A stretch of DNA of 64,000 bases from Caballeronia insecticola (lineage in GTDB: Bacteria; Pseudomonadota; Gammaproteobacteria; Burkholderiales; Burkholderiaceae): the NCBI RefSeq assembly GCF_000402035.1, contig NC_021294.1:744001-808000 (forward strand). The letters run 5' to 3'. The position numbers and the translations under genes are program-made. Positions 35,029 through 44,707 of this stretch are shown piece after piece. The notes under the pieces are model-generated. The model worked only from the letters and a program-made list of their open reading frames with translations. It did not search any database and was not told where the DNA came from. Within the stretch, counting starts at the first letter, position 1, and each line of letters opens with the position of its first letter.

Positions 35029-35406
35029 TCAAGCATCGCGCGTTTCGAACGAATCCACGCGATCGCGATAGAACGCCAGATGATCCTTGATCACCGCGAC
35101 GGCATCATAAGGCGACTCATAGGTCCACACCGCATTGACAGCCTTATCGCCGCCTGCGGGAATGCTGTAATAGCTGCATTCGCCCTTGTAAGGACAATAG
35201 GTAGTGTGCGACGTACGTTCCAGTTGCGACATGTCGACATCTTTGCGCGGTACGTACAGCACTTCGGGATACGATGCCTCGCGAAGTGCCAGCGCGTCAG
35301 TCGTATCGACGATCACGCGCCCGCCCGCCTTGACTATCACATGCAAGGGACTGCGGTCGATAGTAATCGGATGATCGGGTCCGGGAATCTTGACGGCTTT
35401 ATCCAT
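35029..35406 (-). CDS. DUF427-family protein
   Basis: 125 residues. The family signature LREASYPEVLYVPRKDVDM followed by TYCPYKGECSYYSI is clear. DUF427 proteins form a small beta-barrel-like fold of unknown function; the two Cys (CPYKGEC) are conserved in many members. Start at 35406 with AGGCAG upstream. Its stop is three bases from the converging LysR stop. No functional partner is visible. Confidence 0.85.
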   Translation of the reverse strand: MDKAVKIPGPDHPITIDRSPLHVIVKAGGRVIVDTTDALALREASYPEVLYVPRKDVDMSQLERTSHTTYCPYKGECSYYSIPAGGDKAVNAVWTYESPYDAVAVIKDHLAFYRDRVDSFETRDA

Positions 35407-35534
35407 GAGTTTCTGCCTGATTCTTTGGCTGCTCGAGCGCGAAGAAACGCGCGAAGAAATCATGGTAGCGCGCCTGCCGGAAAGACGCACAACACGCCGC
35501 GCCATGCAATGCTATGGCGCGGCCTCAGCCCGCG

Positions 35535-35876
35535 TTAGTGGCCGAAGTAGACCGGCTTGGTGCCGTCATTGTTCATCGGTCGCATGGTCTGCATCGTTCG
35601 CATACCCGACGCCGAGGCGCCACCCGCCGTGCCACCGTAAGCGTTCGTGTCCGCGGGCGCTGCACCATTCTGGCGCGAGACGCGGCTTTCAGCAGCCTGA
35701 ATATCCGACGGATACGACGTCTGATCCGAGCGCGACGGGTCATAACCCGCAGCTTCCACCTGCCGCAAATCCTGCTTGACCTGATCGCGTGATAACGACG
35801 AATCGGTTTGTGCGAAGGAAAGAGCCGGCGCCACCACTACGGCGGCGACGGCCAGAGCTTTGACGAACGATTTCAT
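35535..35876 (-). CDS. DUF4148-type small exported protein
   Basis: 113 residues. A signal peptide (cleaved after about 22, SFAQ) precedes the typical DUF4148 core: SRDQVKQDLRQVEAAGYDPS and a second short repeat-like region to about 65, then a Gly/Ala/Met-rich low-complexity tail. This family is characteristic of Burkholderia and relatives, often many copies per genome; function unknown. It probably resides in the periplasm. Confidence 0.85.
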   Translation of the reverse strand: MKSFVKALAVAAVVVAPALSFAQTDSSLSRDQVKQDLRQVEAAGYDPSRSDQTSYPSDIQAAESRVSRQNGAAPADTNAYGGTAGGASASGMRTMQTMRPMNNDGTKPVYFGH

Positions 35877-35966
35877 GGCGAATCTCCGGTTTGTAGAAAG
35901 CGCGCGATGTTTTCTGCGCGTACTACAAACTCAGCATCGGCCGTGCCCGCGTAGTGATAAATCGCG

Positions 35967-36860
35967 TCAGCCCGCTTTGTTTTCAATCAGCCTGACGAGC
36001 ACGTGCAGCAAGCGGTTCGCAGGCGTCGGTACACCGAGCGCCTCGCCGCGTCGCACGATCAATCCGTTCAGATGATCGATTTCGCTCTTCTTGCCGCGCG
36101 CCAGATCCTGCGCCGTCGATGAAAACTGATTCGGCATGGTTTCAGCGATACGACGCACGGCGGCATCCACATCGCCGGGGATCGTGACGCCATCGGCTGT
36201 CGCGACGGCAAGGCATTCATCGACGATATCGCGCATTGCCCGCGTCACACCTTCGCCTTGAACGAGCTTGCCGTAAGGCATCTGCGTGATCGCTGAAAGG
36301 GCGTTATACGCGCAGTTCAACACGAGCTTGGCCCATAAGGCACCGCGCACGTTATCGGAGATTTCGGTCGGCACGCCCGCGTCGACAAACGCGCGCGCCA
36401 CGGCTTCGCTCATCGTCGACGGTTCGATCACGAGTTCGCCGCGTCCGTGATGCCGTATATGCCCCGGCCCCGCCATCTCCGATGCCACGTACACCACCGC
36501 AGCCGCCGCTTCCTGCGGCAGCAGTTCGCGCAGACGCGCCGCGTTCTCCACGCCGTTTTGCAACGACAGCACGAGCGCGTCGCCATCGAGATAAGGCGCC
36601 AGGGCTTGAGCCGCGCTGTCGGTATCGGTGGACTTGACGCAGAAGAGCACGAGCTCCGCGCCTTTCACCGCGCTCGCCTCGATGCTTGCGGATACGCGCA
36701 CGCGTTCGTCGAAATGTTGCGTGTCGAGCCGCAAGCCTTCGCGCATGATGGCCTCGACATGCTGCGGCCGCGCGATCAGCACGACGTCGTGACCGGCGCG
36801 CGCGAGCATCCCGCCGTAATAGCAACCGACGGCGCCCGCGCCCATGACGGCGACTTTCAT
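35967..36860 (-). CDS. panE: 2-dehydropantoate 2-reductase (ketopantoate reductase)
   Basis: 297 residues. The dinucleotide site MGAGAVGCYYGGMLARAGH (6-24) and the LSLQNGVEN motif (Asn contacting NADPH) are standard. The catalytic Lys is in ALWAKLVLNCAYNALSA, and a late Glu/Asn pair follows. The enzyme reduces ketopantoate to pantoate in coenzyme A synthesis. AAGGAGAAGGG precedes the ATG at 36860. Since Burkholderia genomes carry several PanE-like paralogues, this one may have another 2-oxoacid substrate. Confidence 0.85.
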   Translation of the reverse strand: MKVAVMGAGAVGCYYGGMLARAGHDVVLIARPQHVEAIMREGLRLDTQHFDERVRVSASIEASAVKGAELVLFCVKSTDTDSAAQALAPYLDGDALVLSLQNGVENAARLRELLPQEAAAAVVYVASEMAGPGHIRHHGRGELVIEPSTMSEAVARAFVDAGVPTEISDNVRGALWAKLVLNCAYNALSAITQMPYGKLVQGEGVTRAMRDIVDECLAVATADGVTIPGDVDAAVRRIAETMPNQFSSTAQDLARGKKSEIDHLNGLIVRRGEALGVPTPANRLLHVLVRLIENKAG

Positions 36861-37352
36861 GTTTCCCTTCTCCTTACTAAGTTGGATTGCGTTGCATTGC
36901 GTTGTATTGGCGGGCAAAGGCTAACACATGAAATAGTGCGGGCTCAGGCAACCGATGCTTCGCATAACGGATGACGCGCAAACGCTTGCGCGTTGCGACG
37001 CAAATCGCGGCGCGTGCCCTGCCTGCGCAACTTTGTGTGCGGACGCACGATAGTCAGTCGAATTAGCGGTGAACCATATTGTTAAACCGGGTCGCGCGGA
37101 TATACGCTTCTTTCAGCGGATCGACGAGGCTGTCCAGACAAGAATCGACCGCTATGGGGTGGATGCGGATCAGTCCGCATCGGGTAGCTGGAACCTGGGG
37201 ACCAATATCGGCATGCCGGAGGGCAAGCGCCAGCAGCGCACATTCGGCGGCGCGGCGCACCGAGGCGTCGGGACACACAATGCGCGGGCCATTCCGTTCG
37301 GCGACGAACGGCGGGAAGCCTTAAGCGTGGGCGTTATCACGAGAACAAAAAA
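36861..37352. other. intergenic region upstream of the GntR gene
   Basis: No convincing gene. A 95-codon frame from GTG at 37069 ends exactly on the GntR start (ATGA) but has no ribosome site and no recognisable sequence. Two dyads are present: ACGCGCAA/TTGCGCGT (36974-36981, 36986-36993) and GATGCGGA/TCCGCATC (37162-37169, 37174-37181). Confidence 0.5.
37162..37181. promoter_or_regulatory. 8-bp dyad, candidate operator upstream of GntR gene
   Basis: GATGCGGA-TCAG-TCCGCATC is a perfect inverted repeat 172 bases before the GntR start. It is of a size that FadR-type dimers bind, but assignment is by position only. Confidence 0.35.
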
Positions 37353-38063
37353 ATGAATCATGGATATGAAGCATCACTCGTCAAGCGCGTAGTCAATCAA
37401 CTCGTCGCGGGCATCGTGAGCGGCGAATACCAAGACAACGTGCTGCCGCCGCAAGTGCTGCTTTCCAAGAAGCACGGCGTGAGCCGCACCATCATGCGCG
37501 AGGCGTTGAGCATTCTCATCTCGCGCCGCATGCTCGACGTGCGGCCCAAAACGGGCACACGCATCAAGCCCGCGCGCGAATGGCTCATCATGGATCCGGA
37601 AGTCGCCGAGTGGCGTTTGCGTGCGCTGCCGGACCCGGAATGCATCCGCAGGCTGATCGAATTCCGCGCGCTCGTCGATCCGCCGGCCGCCGCGCTTGCG
37701 GCGACGCGCGCGAATCGCCATCAGCGCATCTCGATCAACGCCGCGTATCAGCGGCTCGTGCATGCGAGCCCGTCGGAGGCGCTGCAATCCGCATCGGAAG
37801 ATGCGTTGCAGGCGGCTATCGTCGAGGCAAGTGGCGACGAATTGCTGCGGCAGATGGGCAGCGTCGTGCGTGTCGGCATCAAGACGATGAAGGCGGCCCT
37901 GCGCACTCAGCCGCACGCATTGCCGCGCGTGCCGGACTCGCAGCTTGCCGATTACGGCCGGGTCGTTCGCGCGATCGAAACGAACGACACCGAAGGCGCC
38001 CGCATCGCGATGTCGCAGGTGCTCGCGGGCGCCGCGTCGCTGTGGATCGAGGAAATGGCTTAA
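37353..38063 (+). CDS. GntR-family regulator, FadR (FCD) subgroup
   Basis: 236 residues. The winged helix-turn-helix (about 10-75) shows VLLSKKHGVSRTIMREALSILISRRMLDVRPKTGTRI. The C-terminal all-helical FCD domain (about 85-230) has the Arg/His/Asp pattern that binds a metal and carboxylate ligand in this group. Such regulators usually sense sugar acids or other carboxylates. No target operon is adjacent, since the next gene is a ferritin-like protein 230 bases downstream. Confidence 0.87.
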   Translation: MNHGYEASLVKRVVNQLVAGIVSGEYQDNVLPPQVLLSKKHGVSRTIMREALSILISRRMLDVRPKTGTRIKPAREWLIMDPEVAEWRLRALPDPECIRRLIEFRALVDPPAAALAATRANRHQRISINAAYQRLVHASPSEALQSASEDALQAAIVEASGDELLRQMGSVVRVGIKTMKAALRTQPHALPRVPDSQLADYGRVVRAIETNDTEGARIAMSQVLAGAASLWIEEMA

Positions 38064-38292
38064 GCGGCCTGTTCAGCCTTTGCGGGCGTTTTACGCCCTG
38101 TCCTTGCCTGCCGCGGCCGCGAAGCCGCCGCATCGTCGTTTATTCACGCCGGGAGCGCATCTTGCGCGCTCCGACTCCGCAGTTTCACCCGCATGCGCCG
38201 TTGTGATGACTACAATGGGTGAAGCCCCGCATGCGATGAGTCATGGCCCATCCGTCCCACGGAGCGCCCGGCGTTGAAAAACGGAGGCAGCA

Positions 38293-38766
38293 ATGGCAGA
38301 GCTCGAAAAGGAAAAGGTCGTCGACGTCCTGAACAAGATTCTCGAATCCGAACTGGCAGGCGTCGTGCGTTACACCCATTATTCGTTTCTCGTGTTCGGC
38401 TTCGGCCGCATTCCGATCGTGTCGTGGCTGCGCGCGCAGGCCGATGAATCGCTGACGCATGCGCATCAGGCCGGCGAATGGATTACGACGATGGGTGCGT
38501 ATCCGTCGCTGCACATCGGTCCGCTGCTCGACAACCATACGTTCGATATCGCCACGATCCTGCGCGAATCGTTGCAGGCCGAAGAAGTCGCGCTCAATCT
38601 GTATCGCGATTTGCTCAAGGTGGTCGAGGGCCGTTCCGTCGCGCTGGAAGAATACGCGCGGCAGATGATTCACGTTGAAGAAATGCATGCGGGCGAAGTG
38701 GACAAGATGCTGCGCCGTCCGGGCGAAGTCGATACATCGCCGGAACGCCGGACCGGTCACTCCTGA
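38293..38766 (+). CDS. ferritin-like (bacterioferritin-type) protein
   Basis: 157 residues, an all-helical four-helix bundle. Candidate di-iron ligands are Glu18 or Glu20 (ILESELAG), Glu52/His56 (ADESLTHAH), a central Glu near 97-98 (QAEEVAL) and Glu129/His132 (HVEEMHAGE). The first ExxH is out of standard spacing, so I hold back from calling it Bfr. It would store or oxidise iron in the cytoplasm. GGAGGC precedes the ATG. The converging neighbour is a peroxiredoxin, which suits an iron/oxidative-stress theme. Confidence 0.78.
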   Translation: MAELEKEKVVDVLNKILESELAGVVRYTHYSFLVFGFGRIPIVSWLRAQADESLTHAHQAGEWITTMGAYPSLHIGPLLDNHTFDIATILRESLQAEEVALNLYRDLLKVVEGRSVALEEYARQMIHVEEMHAGEVDKMLRRPGEVDTSPERRTGHS

Positions 38767-38840
38767 AGATCGTGCGCATTAAAAACGCCGGTCCGCATGA
38801 CGCGAACCGGCGCTCTCTCGCAATGCTGCAATGCGCGGAA

Positions 38841-39497
38841 TTACTTCGGCTGCGCCACCGTGCGCAGATAGGGCTTCAGCGTCTTGAAGCCGTCCGGGTA
38901 CTTCTTCTTCGCGTCTTCATCCGATACGGAAGTCGGAATGATGACGTCCTCGCCCGGACGCCAGTTCACCGGCGTGGCCACCGTGTGCTTCGCATTCAGT
39001 TGCAGCGCGTCGAGCAGACGCAGCACTTCGTCGAAGTTGCGGCCCGCGCTCATCGGATATGTGAACGTGGCCTTCACCTTCTTGTCCGGACCGATCAGGA
39101 ACACGGCGCGGATTGTCGCGTTGTCGTTCGCGGTGCGCGGGCTGCCGCCGCTCGCGTTCGGATGGATCATGTCGTAGAGTTTCGCGACGTTCAGATCCGC
39201 GTCACCGATCATCGGATAATTGACCGCGGTGCCTTGCGTTTCCTCGATATCCTTCGCCCACTGCGAGTGATTCGTGACCGGATCGATCGAGAGGCCGATC
39301 ACCTTCGTATTACGCTTCTCGAATTCCGGCTTAAGCTTCGCCATGTAGCCGAGTTCGGTCGTGCAGACGGGCGTGAAGTCTTTCGGATGCGAGAACAAAA
39401 TGGCCCACTTGTCGCCAATCCACTCGTGGAAGCGGATCGTGCCTTCGGTCGTTTCCGCAGTGAAATCGGGGGCTTCATCACCAATACGTATGGACAT
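38841..39497 (-). CDS. 1-Cys peroxiredoxin (Prx6 type)
   Basis: 218 residues. The peroxidatic Cys45 is in DFTPVCTTELG, with Thr42 and the distal Arg expected of Prx6. It is the only Cys, so the enzyme is a true 1-Cys type that needs an external thiol. The long C-terminal extension (about 160-218, PVNWRPGEDVIIP) is typical for this class. It removes peroxides in the cytoplasm. Start at 39497, with GGAGATTGAAG upstream. Confidence 0.92.
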   Translation of the reverse strand: MSIRIGDEAPDFTAETTEGTIRFHEWIGDKWAILFSHPKDFTPVCTTELGYMAKLKPEFEKRNTKVIGLSIDPVTNHSQWAKDIEETQGTAVNYPMIGDADLNVAKLYDMIHPNASGGSPRTANDNATIRAVFLIGPDKKVKATFTYPMSAGRNFDEVLRLLDALQLNAKHTVATPVNWRPGEDVIIPTSVSDEDAKKKYPDGFKTLKPYLRTVAQPK

Positions 39498-39949
39498 CTT
39501 CAATCTCCACGTTAGACAAGATTCCGGTGAGCGTTCCGCACGTCGGGCGGGAACGGATTCCGGGCTGAAATGCGCAACATTCCACGCGATTATAGTGCCC
39601 GGCGCATGACAGAGCATCTCGCATCGCAAAGTCCGCAACGCTGGTGCGGACTTGCGATGCAACGGTAAAAATAGCACATGCCAGACGAGCGGCACGCTTC
39701 GTGCTGCGTGTCGCTCGCCGTGAACGAGCACTCGCGGCCGATTGCCAAGGTCCAAGCGCCTTGCAGAACTGTTCTCGAATTCCCCTGCAAAATCTGCTAT
39801 CACGAAACGATATATTTATATGAAAAACCAATCGAACGTGATGCGAATGTGAAGCAGCAAGAAACGCGAAACATCCCGCACTTGAATGGGCGGACAGACT
39901 GCGCCGCGCCACCTGGCACGGCCACGCTGCCGTCGCACAGGAGGCGATC
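39498..39949. other. divergent intergenic region with a long stem-loop
   Basis: No gene is visible between the peroxiredoxin and the permease. It contains a 16-bp hairpin (39621-39660). An AT-rich stretch at about 39800-39825 probably holds the permease promoter. Confidence 0.5.
39621..39660. repeat. 16-bp stem-loop upstream of the peroxiredoxin gene
   Basis: GCATCGCAA-A-GTCCGCA (39621-39637) pairs with TGCGGAC-TTGCGATGC (39645-39660): 9 plus 7 base pairs with one bulged A and a 7-base loop. No T-run follows on either strand, so it is not an ordinary terminator. Confidence 0.7.
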
Positions 39950-41467
39950 GTGACCGTGATGCAAAGAAAGACCGTTGCTGCACTGCAAAGCGAAGCGTCC
40001 GAAAACGACGAAGTGGTTCAGGAGGACGGCGGACACGCGCTCAAACGCTCGCTCTCGGCACTCGATGTCGTGATGCTCGGCGTAGGCTGCATCATCGGCG
40101 CGGGCATCTTCGTGCTGACCGGCCACGCGGCGGCGACCAACGCGGGGCCTGCCATCATCCTGTCGTTCGTGTGCGGGGCAATCGTGTGCGCGCTTGCGGG
40201 CTTGTGCTATGCGGAAATGGCCTCGACCGTGCCGGTCTCCGGCAGCGCCTATACCTACGCCTATGCGACGATGGGCGAACTGATTGCGTGGCTCATCGGC
40301 TGGGATTTGATTCTCGAATATGCAGTTGGCGCGACGACTGTTGCAATAGGTTGGTCGGGCTATGTCGTGAGCTTTCTGCATTCCTTCGGCATCGACATAC
40401 CCGAGCAGTTCGCGAAAGCGCCCTTCTCTTATGAGCCCGGGCACGGCTGGAGTCACGCGGGCGCGGTGCTCAACGTGCCCGCGATGGTGATCGTCGGCCT
40501 CATCACACTTCTGCTCGTCGTGGGCATTCGCGAATCGGCGCGCGTGAACAGCGTCATCGTGATCATCAAGGTGTTGATCGTGCTGGCGTTCATCGGCGCG
40601 GGCATTTCATATGTCGACACAAGTCATTGGGTCACGGCGAAGAATCCAACAGGCGCATTCATTCCGCCGAACACCGGCGAATCGGGCGTGTTCGGCATGA
40701 GCGGCGTGTTGCGCGGCGCGGCGGTCGTGTTCTTCGCCTATATCGGCTTCGATTCGGTATCGTGCGTGGCGCAGGAAACGCGCAATCCAAGACGCGACAT
40801 GCCGATCGGTCTGCTCGGCTCACTCACCATCTGCACGATTCTCTACGTACTCGTTTCGTATGTGCTGACGGGCATCGTGCCTTATGACAAGCTCAACGTG
40901 TCGGACCCGATCGCCGTCGGCGTCGATGCAATCGGCATGCGCTGGCTCTCGCCTATCGTGAAGCTCGGCGCGATCTTCGGTCTCACGTCCGTGATTCTCG
41001 TGCTGCTGCTTTCACAGCCGCGTATCTTCTATTCGATGGCGCGCGACGGCCTCTTGCCGCCCTTCGCATCGAAGATCCATCCGCGCTTTCATACGCCCTA
41101 TATCACGACGATCATCACGGGCGTAGTCGTGATGATTCTCGCGGGGCTGCTGCCAATTGGGCTCGTCGGCGAACTGGTGAGCATCGGCACGTTGTTCGCC
41201 TTCATGGTGGTGTGCATCGGCGTGCTCGTGCTGCGCATCACGCAGCCGAATCTCGAACGCGCGTTCAAGACGCCTGCCGTGTATGTCGTCGCGCCGCTGG
41301 GCGCGCTTTCGTCGCTCTTCCTCATGGCCGGACTGCCCGCCGATACATGGATCCGGCTCATCATATGGATGGCGATCGGCATCGTGATCTACTTCGCCTA
41401 CGGCATTCGACACAGCCGATTGCGTCGCGAGCGCGAGGCATCGTCCGGTCAGGCCGTGCAGAGGTGA
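39950..41467 (+). CDS. APC-superfamily cationic amino acid permease
   Basis: 505 residues, 12-14 helices. The first helix has the APC substrate loop [24 protein letters not shown] (about 46-69). Helix 6 shows [25 protein letters not shown], and the CAT-type hydrophilic ends are present. Members take up Lys, Arg or other amino acids with protons. A GTG at 39950 is chosen because AGGAGG lies six bases upstream; the ATG at 39959 is less well placed. It ends at a shared terminator with the converging carbamoyltransferase operon. Confidence 0.87.
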   Translation: MTVMQRKTVAALQSEASENDEVVQEDGGHALKRSLSALDVVMLGVGCIIGAGIFVLTGHAAATNAGPAIILSFVCGAIVCALAGLCYAEMASTVPVSGSAYTYAYATMGELIAWLIGWDLILEYAVGATTVAIGWSGYVVSFLHSFGIDIPEQFAKAPFSYEPGHGWSHAGAVLNVPAMVIVGLITLLLVVGIRESARVNSVIVIIKVLIVLAFIGAGISYVDTSHWVTAKNPTGAFIPPNTGESGVFGMSGVLRGAAVVFFAYIGFDSVSCVAQETRNPRRDMPIGLLGSLTICTILYVLVSYVLTGIVPYDKLNVSDPIAVGVDAIGMRWLSPIVKLGAIFGLTSVILVLLLSQPRIFYSMARDGLLPPFASKIHPRFHTPYITTIITGVVVMILAGLLPIGLVGELVSIGTLFAFMVVCIGVLVLRITQPNLERAFKTPAVYVVAPLGALSSLFLMAGLPADTWIRLIIWMAIGIVIYFAYGIRHSRLRREREASSGQAVQR

Positions 41468-41475
41468 AATAGAAA

Positions 41476-41505
41476 GGGGCCGCAATCGCATGCGGCCCCT
41501 TTGTC
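41476..41505. terminator. terminator shared by permease and carbamoyltransferase operon
   Basis: GGGGCCGCA (41476-41484) pairs perfectly with TGCGGCCCC (41491-41499). TTTGTCATT follows rightward and TTTCTATTTC leftward, so it can serve both converging transcripts. Confidence 0.75.
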
Positions 41506-41519
41506 ATTGAAGCGCCGGG

Positions 41520-41828
41520 TCAATACATCGCGTAGATGAAGTTCGAGACCTGCTGGGTTTCCTGATCGGTCGCGCGCAACGCTTGCGCAATGCGGCGGAA
41601 GTCCGGCTCCAGCGCCGCGAGCGCATCGAGTCCCTGACGCTGCCAGATCTCCACGAGCGAGCTGATCATGTCTTCCTGACTCACAATCGGCTCGGGCTCG
41701 AACACATCTTGCAGATACGACTCGCAGTTCGAATCGAATTGCGTCGGAATGAAGCCCTGAACATCGGGCTTCAGGTTCGCGAGCTTCGATGCGAAGAATT
41801 GGTTCAGGTCGGCATCAGTCAAGTTCAT
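41520..41828 (-). CDS. unknown 102-residue acidic protein, last gene of the carbamoyltransferase operon
   Basis: I do not recognise the family. The protein is acidic and mainly helical, with no signal, membrane segment or metal motif, a single Cys near 35 (SNCESYL) and a C-terminus of NFIYAMY. The ATG at 41828 has AAGGAGT directly before it and overlaps the 3' end of the carbamoyltransferase gene by 14 bases, so the two are co-translated. A regulatory or scaffold subunit of that enzyme is a guess from position. It ends 15 bases before the shared terminator. Confidence 0.72.
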   Translation of the reverse strand: MNLTDADLNQFFASKLANLKPDVQGFIPTQFDSNCESYLQDVFEPEPIVSQEDMISSLVEIWQRQGLDALAALEPDFRRIAQALRATDQETQQVSNFIYAMY

Positions 41829-43647
41829 ACTCCTTCTTCCAGGATTCATCCATTTCGACGGCGGCCTGCTCTTCGCGATAGAGGATGTAATCCCCCAGCA
41901 CGAGTGCGTCGATCTCGGTTCTCATGAAGCAGCGATAAGCGTCCTCGGGCGTGCACACGATCGGCTCGCCGCGCACATTGAACGATGTGTTGACGAGCAC
42001 CGGGCAGCCGGTCAATTCATCGAAGGCCTTGAGCACGGAGAACATGCGCGGGTTCACGTCCTGCGTGACGGTCTGAATGCGCGCGCTGTAATCGACGTGC
42101 GTGATCGCGGGCACGTCGCTGCGCACGGCATTCACGATTTCGAGCATGTCCTCCGGATCGGCCGCTTCTTCCGGCGTGAGACGGCGCGCTTCCTTGACCG
42201 GCGCGACGAGCAGCATGTAGGGACTGTCGGCGTCGATATCGAAATAATCGGCTGCGCGCTCCTTCAGCACGATCGGCGCGAAAGGCCGGAACGATTCGCG
42301 GAACTTGATCTTGAGGTTCATGCGCGATTGCGTATCGGCCGCGCGCGGATCGCCGAGAATCGAGCGCGCGCCGAGCGAACGCGGGCCGAACTCCATGCGT
42401 CCCGAGAACATGCCGACGATCTTCTCCTGCGCGAGAATCGACGCCACGTGCTGCGCGCCCTCGTCGCCCTCCGGCAGCTTGTGCCAGACCGCGCCTTGCC
42501 GCTGCATGAACGAGAGTATTTCGTCGTCGCGATACGCCGGGCCGATGAAACTGCCGCTTTGCGCATCGCTCTGCGGCACCACTTCGCGCCGCTTGCCGCC
42601 GAGCACGTTGAAGTCGGCGAGATAGGCCGCGCCGATTGCGCCGCCCGCATCGCCCGCGGCGGGCTGAATCCAGATTTCGTCGAACACGCCTTCGCGCAGA
42701 ATCTTGCCGTTAGCGACGCAATTGAGCGCGACGCCGCCCGCAAGGCATAGTTTCGTCGCGCCCGTGAGTTGCTTGAGGCCGTGACACAACTTGATCATCA
42801 CTTCTTCGGTCACGGCCTGGATCGATGCGGCGAGATCCATTTCGCGCCGCGAAATACGTGATTCCGGCGTGCGCGGGGCAGCGCCGAAGAGTTCATGAAA
42901 ATGATCGTTCGTGAGCACAAGCCCGCGATGAAAATCGAAGTAATCGAGGTTCAGGCGGAACGAGCCGTCTGCCTTGATATCGATGAGATGCTGCTTGATC
43001 TTGTCCGCATACACCGGCTTGCCATAGGGCGCCAGGCCCATCAGCTTGTATTCGCCGCTGTTGACCTTGAAGCCGCAATAGAACGTGAACGCGCTATAGA
43101 GCAGCCCGAGCGAATGCGGATAGCGAATTTCCTTGAGGATATCGAGCTTCGAGCCGCTGCCGAATGCGAGACTCGTCGTCGACCATTCGCCGACGCCGTC
43201 GACGCATAACACCGCTGCTTCCTGAAACGGCGACGGAAAGAACGCCGACGCCGCGTGCGAATAATGATGCCGCGAAAAATAGATCGGCACGTCGTCGCAT
43301 GCGAGCATTTCGCGAATCTGTTCCTTGAAATAGGGCTTCACGCCGAAGAACGACTTCACCGCCTTCGTGAAGAACGCCTGCGATTGCGGCGCGAAAGCGA
43401 TCGACGAACGGATGATGCGATCGGCCGTCAGCGCGGGATCGTCATAGAACGCGATGGCCGAGAGATCGCTGCCGTCGATCTCCGCTTCCTCGAGACAGTA
43501 GTTGATCGCGCCGGCCGGAAAGCCCGCATCGTGACGCTTGCGGGTGAAACGCTCTTCCTGCGCGGCCGCGATGATCTCGCCGTCCTTGAGGATCGCCGCC
43601 GCCGAGTCGTGATAGAAGGCCGAAATGCCGAGTACGTACCGTGCCAT
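41815..43647 (-). CDS. carbamoyltransferase, NodU/CmcH/TobZ family
   Basis: 610 residues, full length. The N-terminal Kae1-like part starts YVLGISAFYHDSAAAIL (4-20) and has the metal site RHHYSHAASAF (126-136) and CVDGVGEWST (148-157). The C-terminal YrdC-related part includes GRMEFGPRSLGARSIL. Such enzymes make carbamoyl-adenylate from carbamoyl phosphate and ATP and transfer the carbamoyl to a hydroxyl of a sugar, aminoglycoside or other metabolite. It sits 5 bases after an SGNH hydrolase gene and overlaps a small unknown gene. The acceptor is unknown. Confidence 0.9.
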   Translation of the reverse strand: MARYVLGISAFYHDSAAAILKDGEIIAAAQEERFTRKRHDAGFPAGAINYCLEEAEIDGSDLSAIAFYDDPALTADRIIRSSIAFAPQSQAFFTKAVKSFFGVKPYFKEQIREMLACDDVPIYFSRHHYSHAASAFFPSPFQEAAVLCVDGVGEWSTTSLAFGSGSKLDILKEIRYPHSLGLLYSAFTFYCGFKVNSGEYKLMGLAPYGKPVYADKIKQHLIDIKADGSFRLNLDYFDFHRGLVLTNDHFHELFGAAPRTPESRISRREMDLAASIQAVTEEVMIKLCHGLKQLTGATKLCLAGGVALNCVANGKILREGVFDEIWIQPAAGDAGGAIGAAYLADFNVLGGKRREVVPQSDAQSGSFIGPAYRDDEILSFMQRQGAVWHKLPEGDEGAQHVASILAQEKIVGMFSGRMEFGPRSLGARSILGDPRAADTQSRMNLKIKFRESFRPFAPIVLKERAADYFDIDADSPYMLLVAPVKEARRLTPEEAADPEDMLEIVNAVRSDVPAITHVDYSARIQTVTQDVNPRMFSVLKAFDELTGCPVLVNTSFNVRGEPIVCTPEDAYRCFMRTEIDALVLGDYILYREEQAAVEMDESWKKEYELD

Positions 43648-43652
43648 TATCG

Positions 43653-44654
43653 TTATCCAATGAGGGGTCGAAGATAGTGAGCCATTGCTTCGCCCACAGC
43701 GCGATGTGCGGGCGGCGTCATATGCACGTCGCCGCGAAAACGGAAGCCGCGGCGTTCCTCGTCGCCGAACTTCCACAGGTCGTCCACGATGTGATGCACC
43801 GGCGCGCCGCATTCCGCCGCGAGTTCGTCGAAGCGTTTGCGCACGTTCGCGTAGCTCGCAGTCTTCTCGACGTACTGATACACGGGCAGCACCGCGATCA
43901 TCACGGGCACTTTCACTTCGCCGATCCAGTGCAGGAGGATCGCGCGCAAGAGCTTCCACGCGTGGCTGTCGGGTGAATCGTATTCGGGCAAGGGCTGAAA
44001 GCGCGTGAGCTTCTGCACCTTGTCCTTGAACTCCGGCCCCATGCCGTTGACCATCTTGCGCGCCTTCGAAAGCAGGCCGCCCGCTTCAGGCGCGGGTTGA
44101 TCGACGTCGCGATGAAACGGCTGTGGCACGGGCACGCCCTGCAAGGCGATCGCGCCGCAATCGGACAGCTCGAACCAGGGCTTCGGCACATGGAGCGCCG
44201 CGCCTTCGCGATCCGCCCATTCGCGATGCTTCACGACATTGCGCTGAATGTTCTCGACGAGCACGCTGATCACGACCGCATCGAAGTCGATCTTCTGCGC
44301 GAACTCGCGATAGATCAGGTATTGCTGATCGGTCCCGCTGCCGGAGAGGCCGAAGTTGAGCACTTCGGTATCGGAGAGCGAATCTTCGAGCACGTCGGAA
44401 TAGCGCTTGCCGTTGCTCACGCCATCACCGGCCGTGTAGGAATCGCCGAACACCAGCACGCGATGCGCGCGGTTTTTATGCGGCGTCGCTTCGTGATTGC
44501 AGCGAAAGCCCGCGCCATTGGTCTTGACGAGATAGCCGCCGCCCTCGTGCGGAATCCGCACCTTCAGCCCCGGCACGAACCGATAGCCCAGCAACGCGTC
44601 GTACTGCATGAGTTGCCGGTGCAGCGGCGGCGGCGCTTCTGCGCGTGCATTCAT
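43653..44654 (-). CDS. SGNH/GDSL-type hydrolase
   Basis: 333 residues, no signal peptide. Block I is VLVFGDSYTAGDGVSN with nucleophile Ser72. The oxyanion Gly is probably in NFGLSGSGTDQQY, with Asn in LVENIQRN. Block V DVHMTPPAH supplies Asp and His. SGNH proteins act as esterases, acyltransferases or deacetylases on small molecules and glycans. The gene is 53 bases after an amidohydrolase-like gene and 5 bases before the carbamoyltransferase, so it most likely modifies the same product. Confidence 0.85.
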   Translation of the reverse strand: MNARAEAPPPLHRQLMQYDALLGYRFVPGLKVRIPHEGGGYLVKTNGAGFRCNHEATPHKNRAHRVLVFGDSYTAGDGVSNGKRYSDVLEDSLSDTEVLNFGLSGSGTDQQYLIYREFAQKIDFDAVVISVLVENIQRNVVKHREWADREGAALHVPKPWFELSDCGAIALQGVPVPQPFHRDVDQPAPEAGGLLSKARKMVNGMGPEFKDKVQKLTRFQPLPEYDSPDSHAWKLLRAILLHWIGEVKVPVMIAVLPVYQYVEKTASYANVRKRFDELAAECGAPVHHIVDDLWKFGDEERRGFRFRGDVHMTPPAHRAVGEAMAHYLRPLIG

Positions 44655-44707
44655 CGATCTCTCCAGTCCGCCCTGGGGGCGTTATCCGTTATTGGTTGGC
44701 GATGCAA

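Noticed and set aside
37069..37356. 95-codon frame ending on the GntR start codon (ATGA)
   Set aside because: The overlap looks like translational coupling, but there is no ribosome site before the GTG, no recognisable sequence, and the region contains dyads typical of non-coding DNA.
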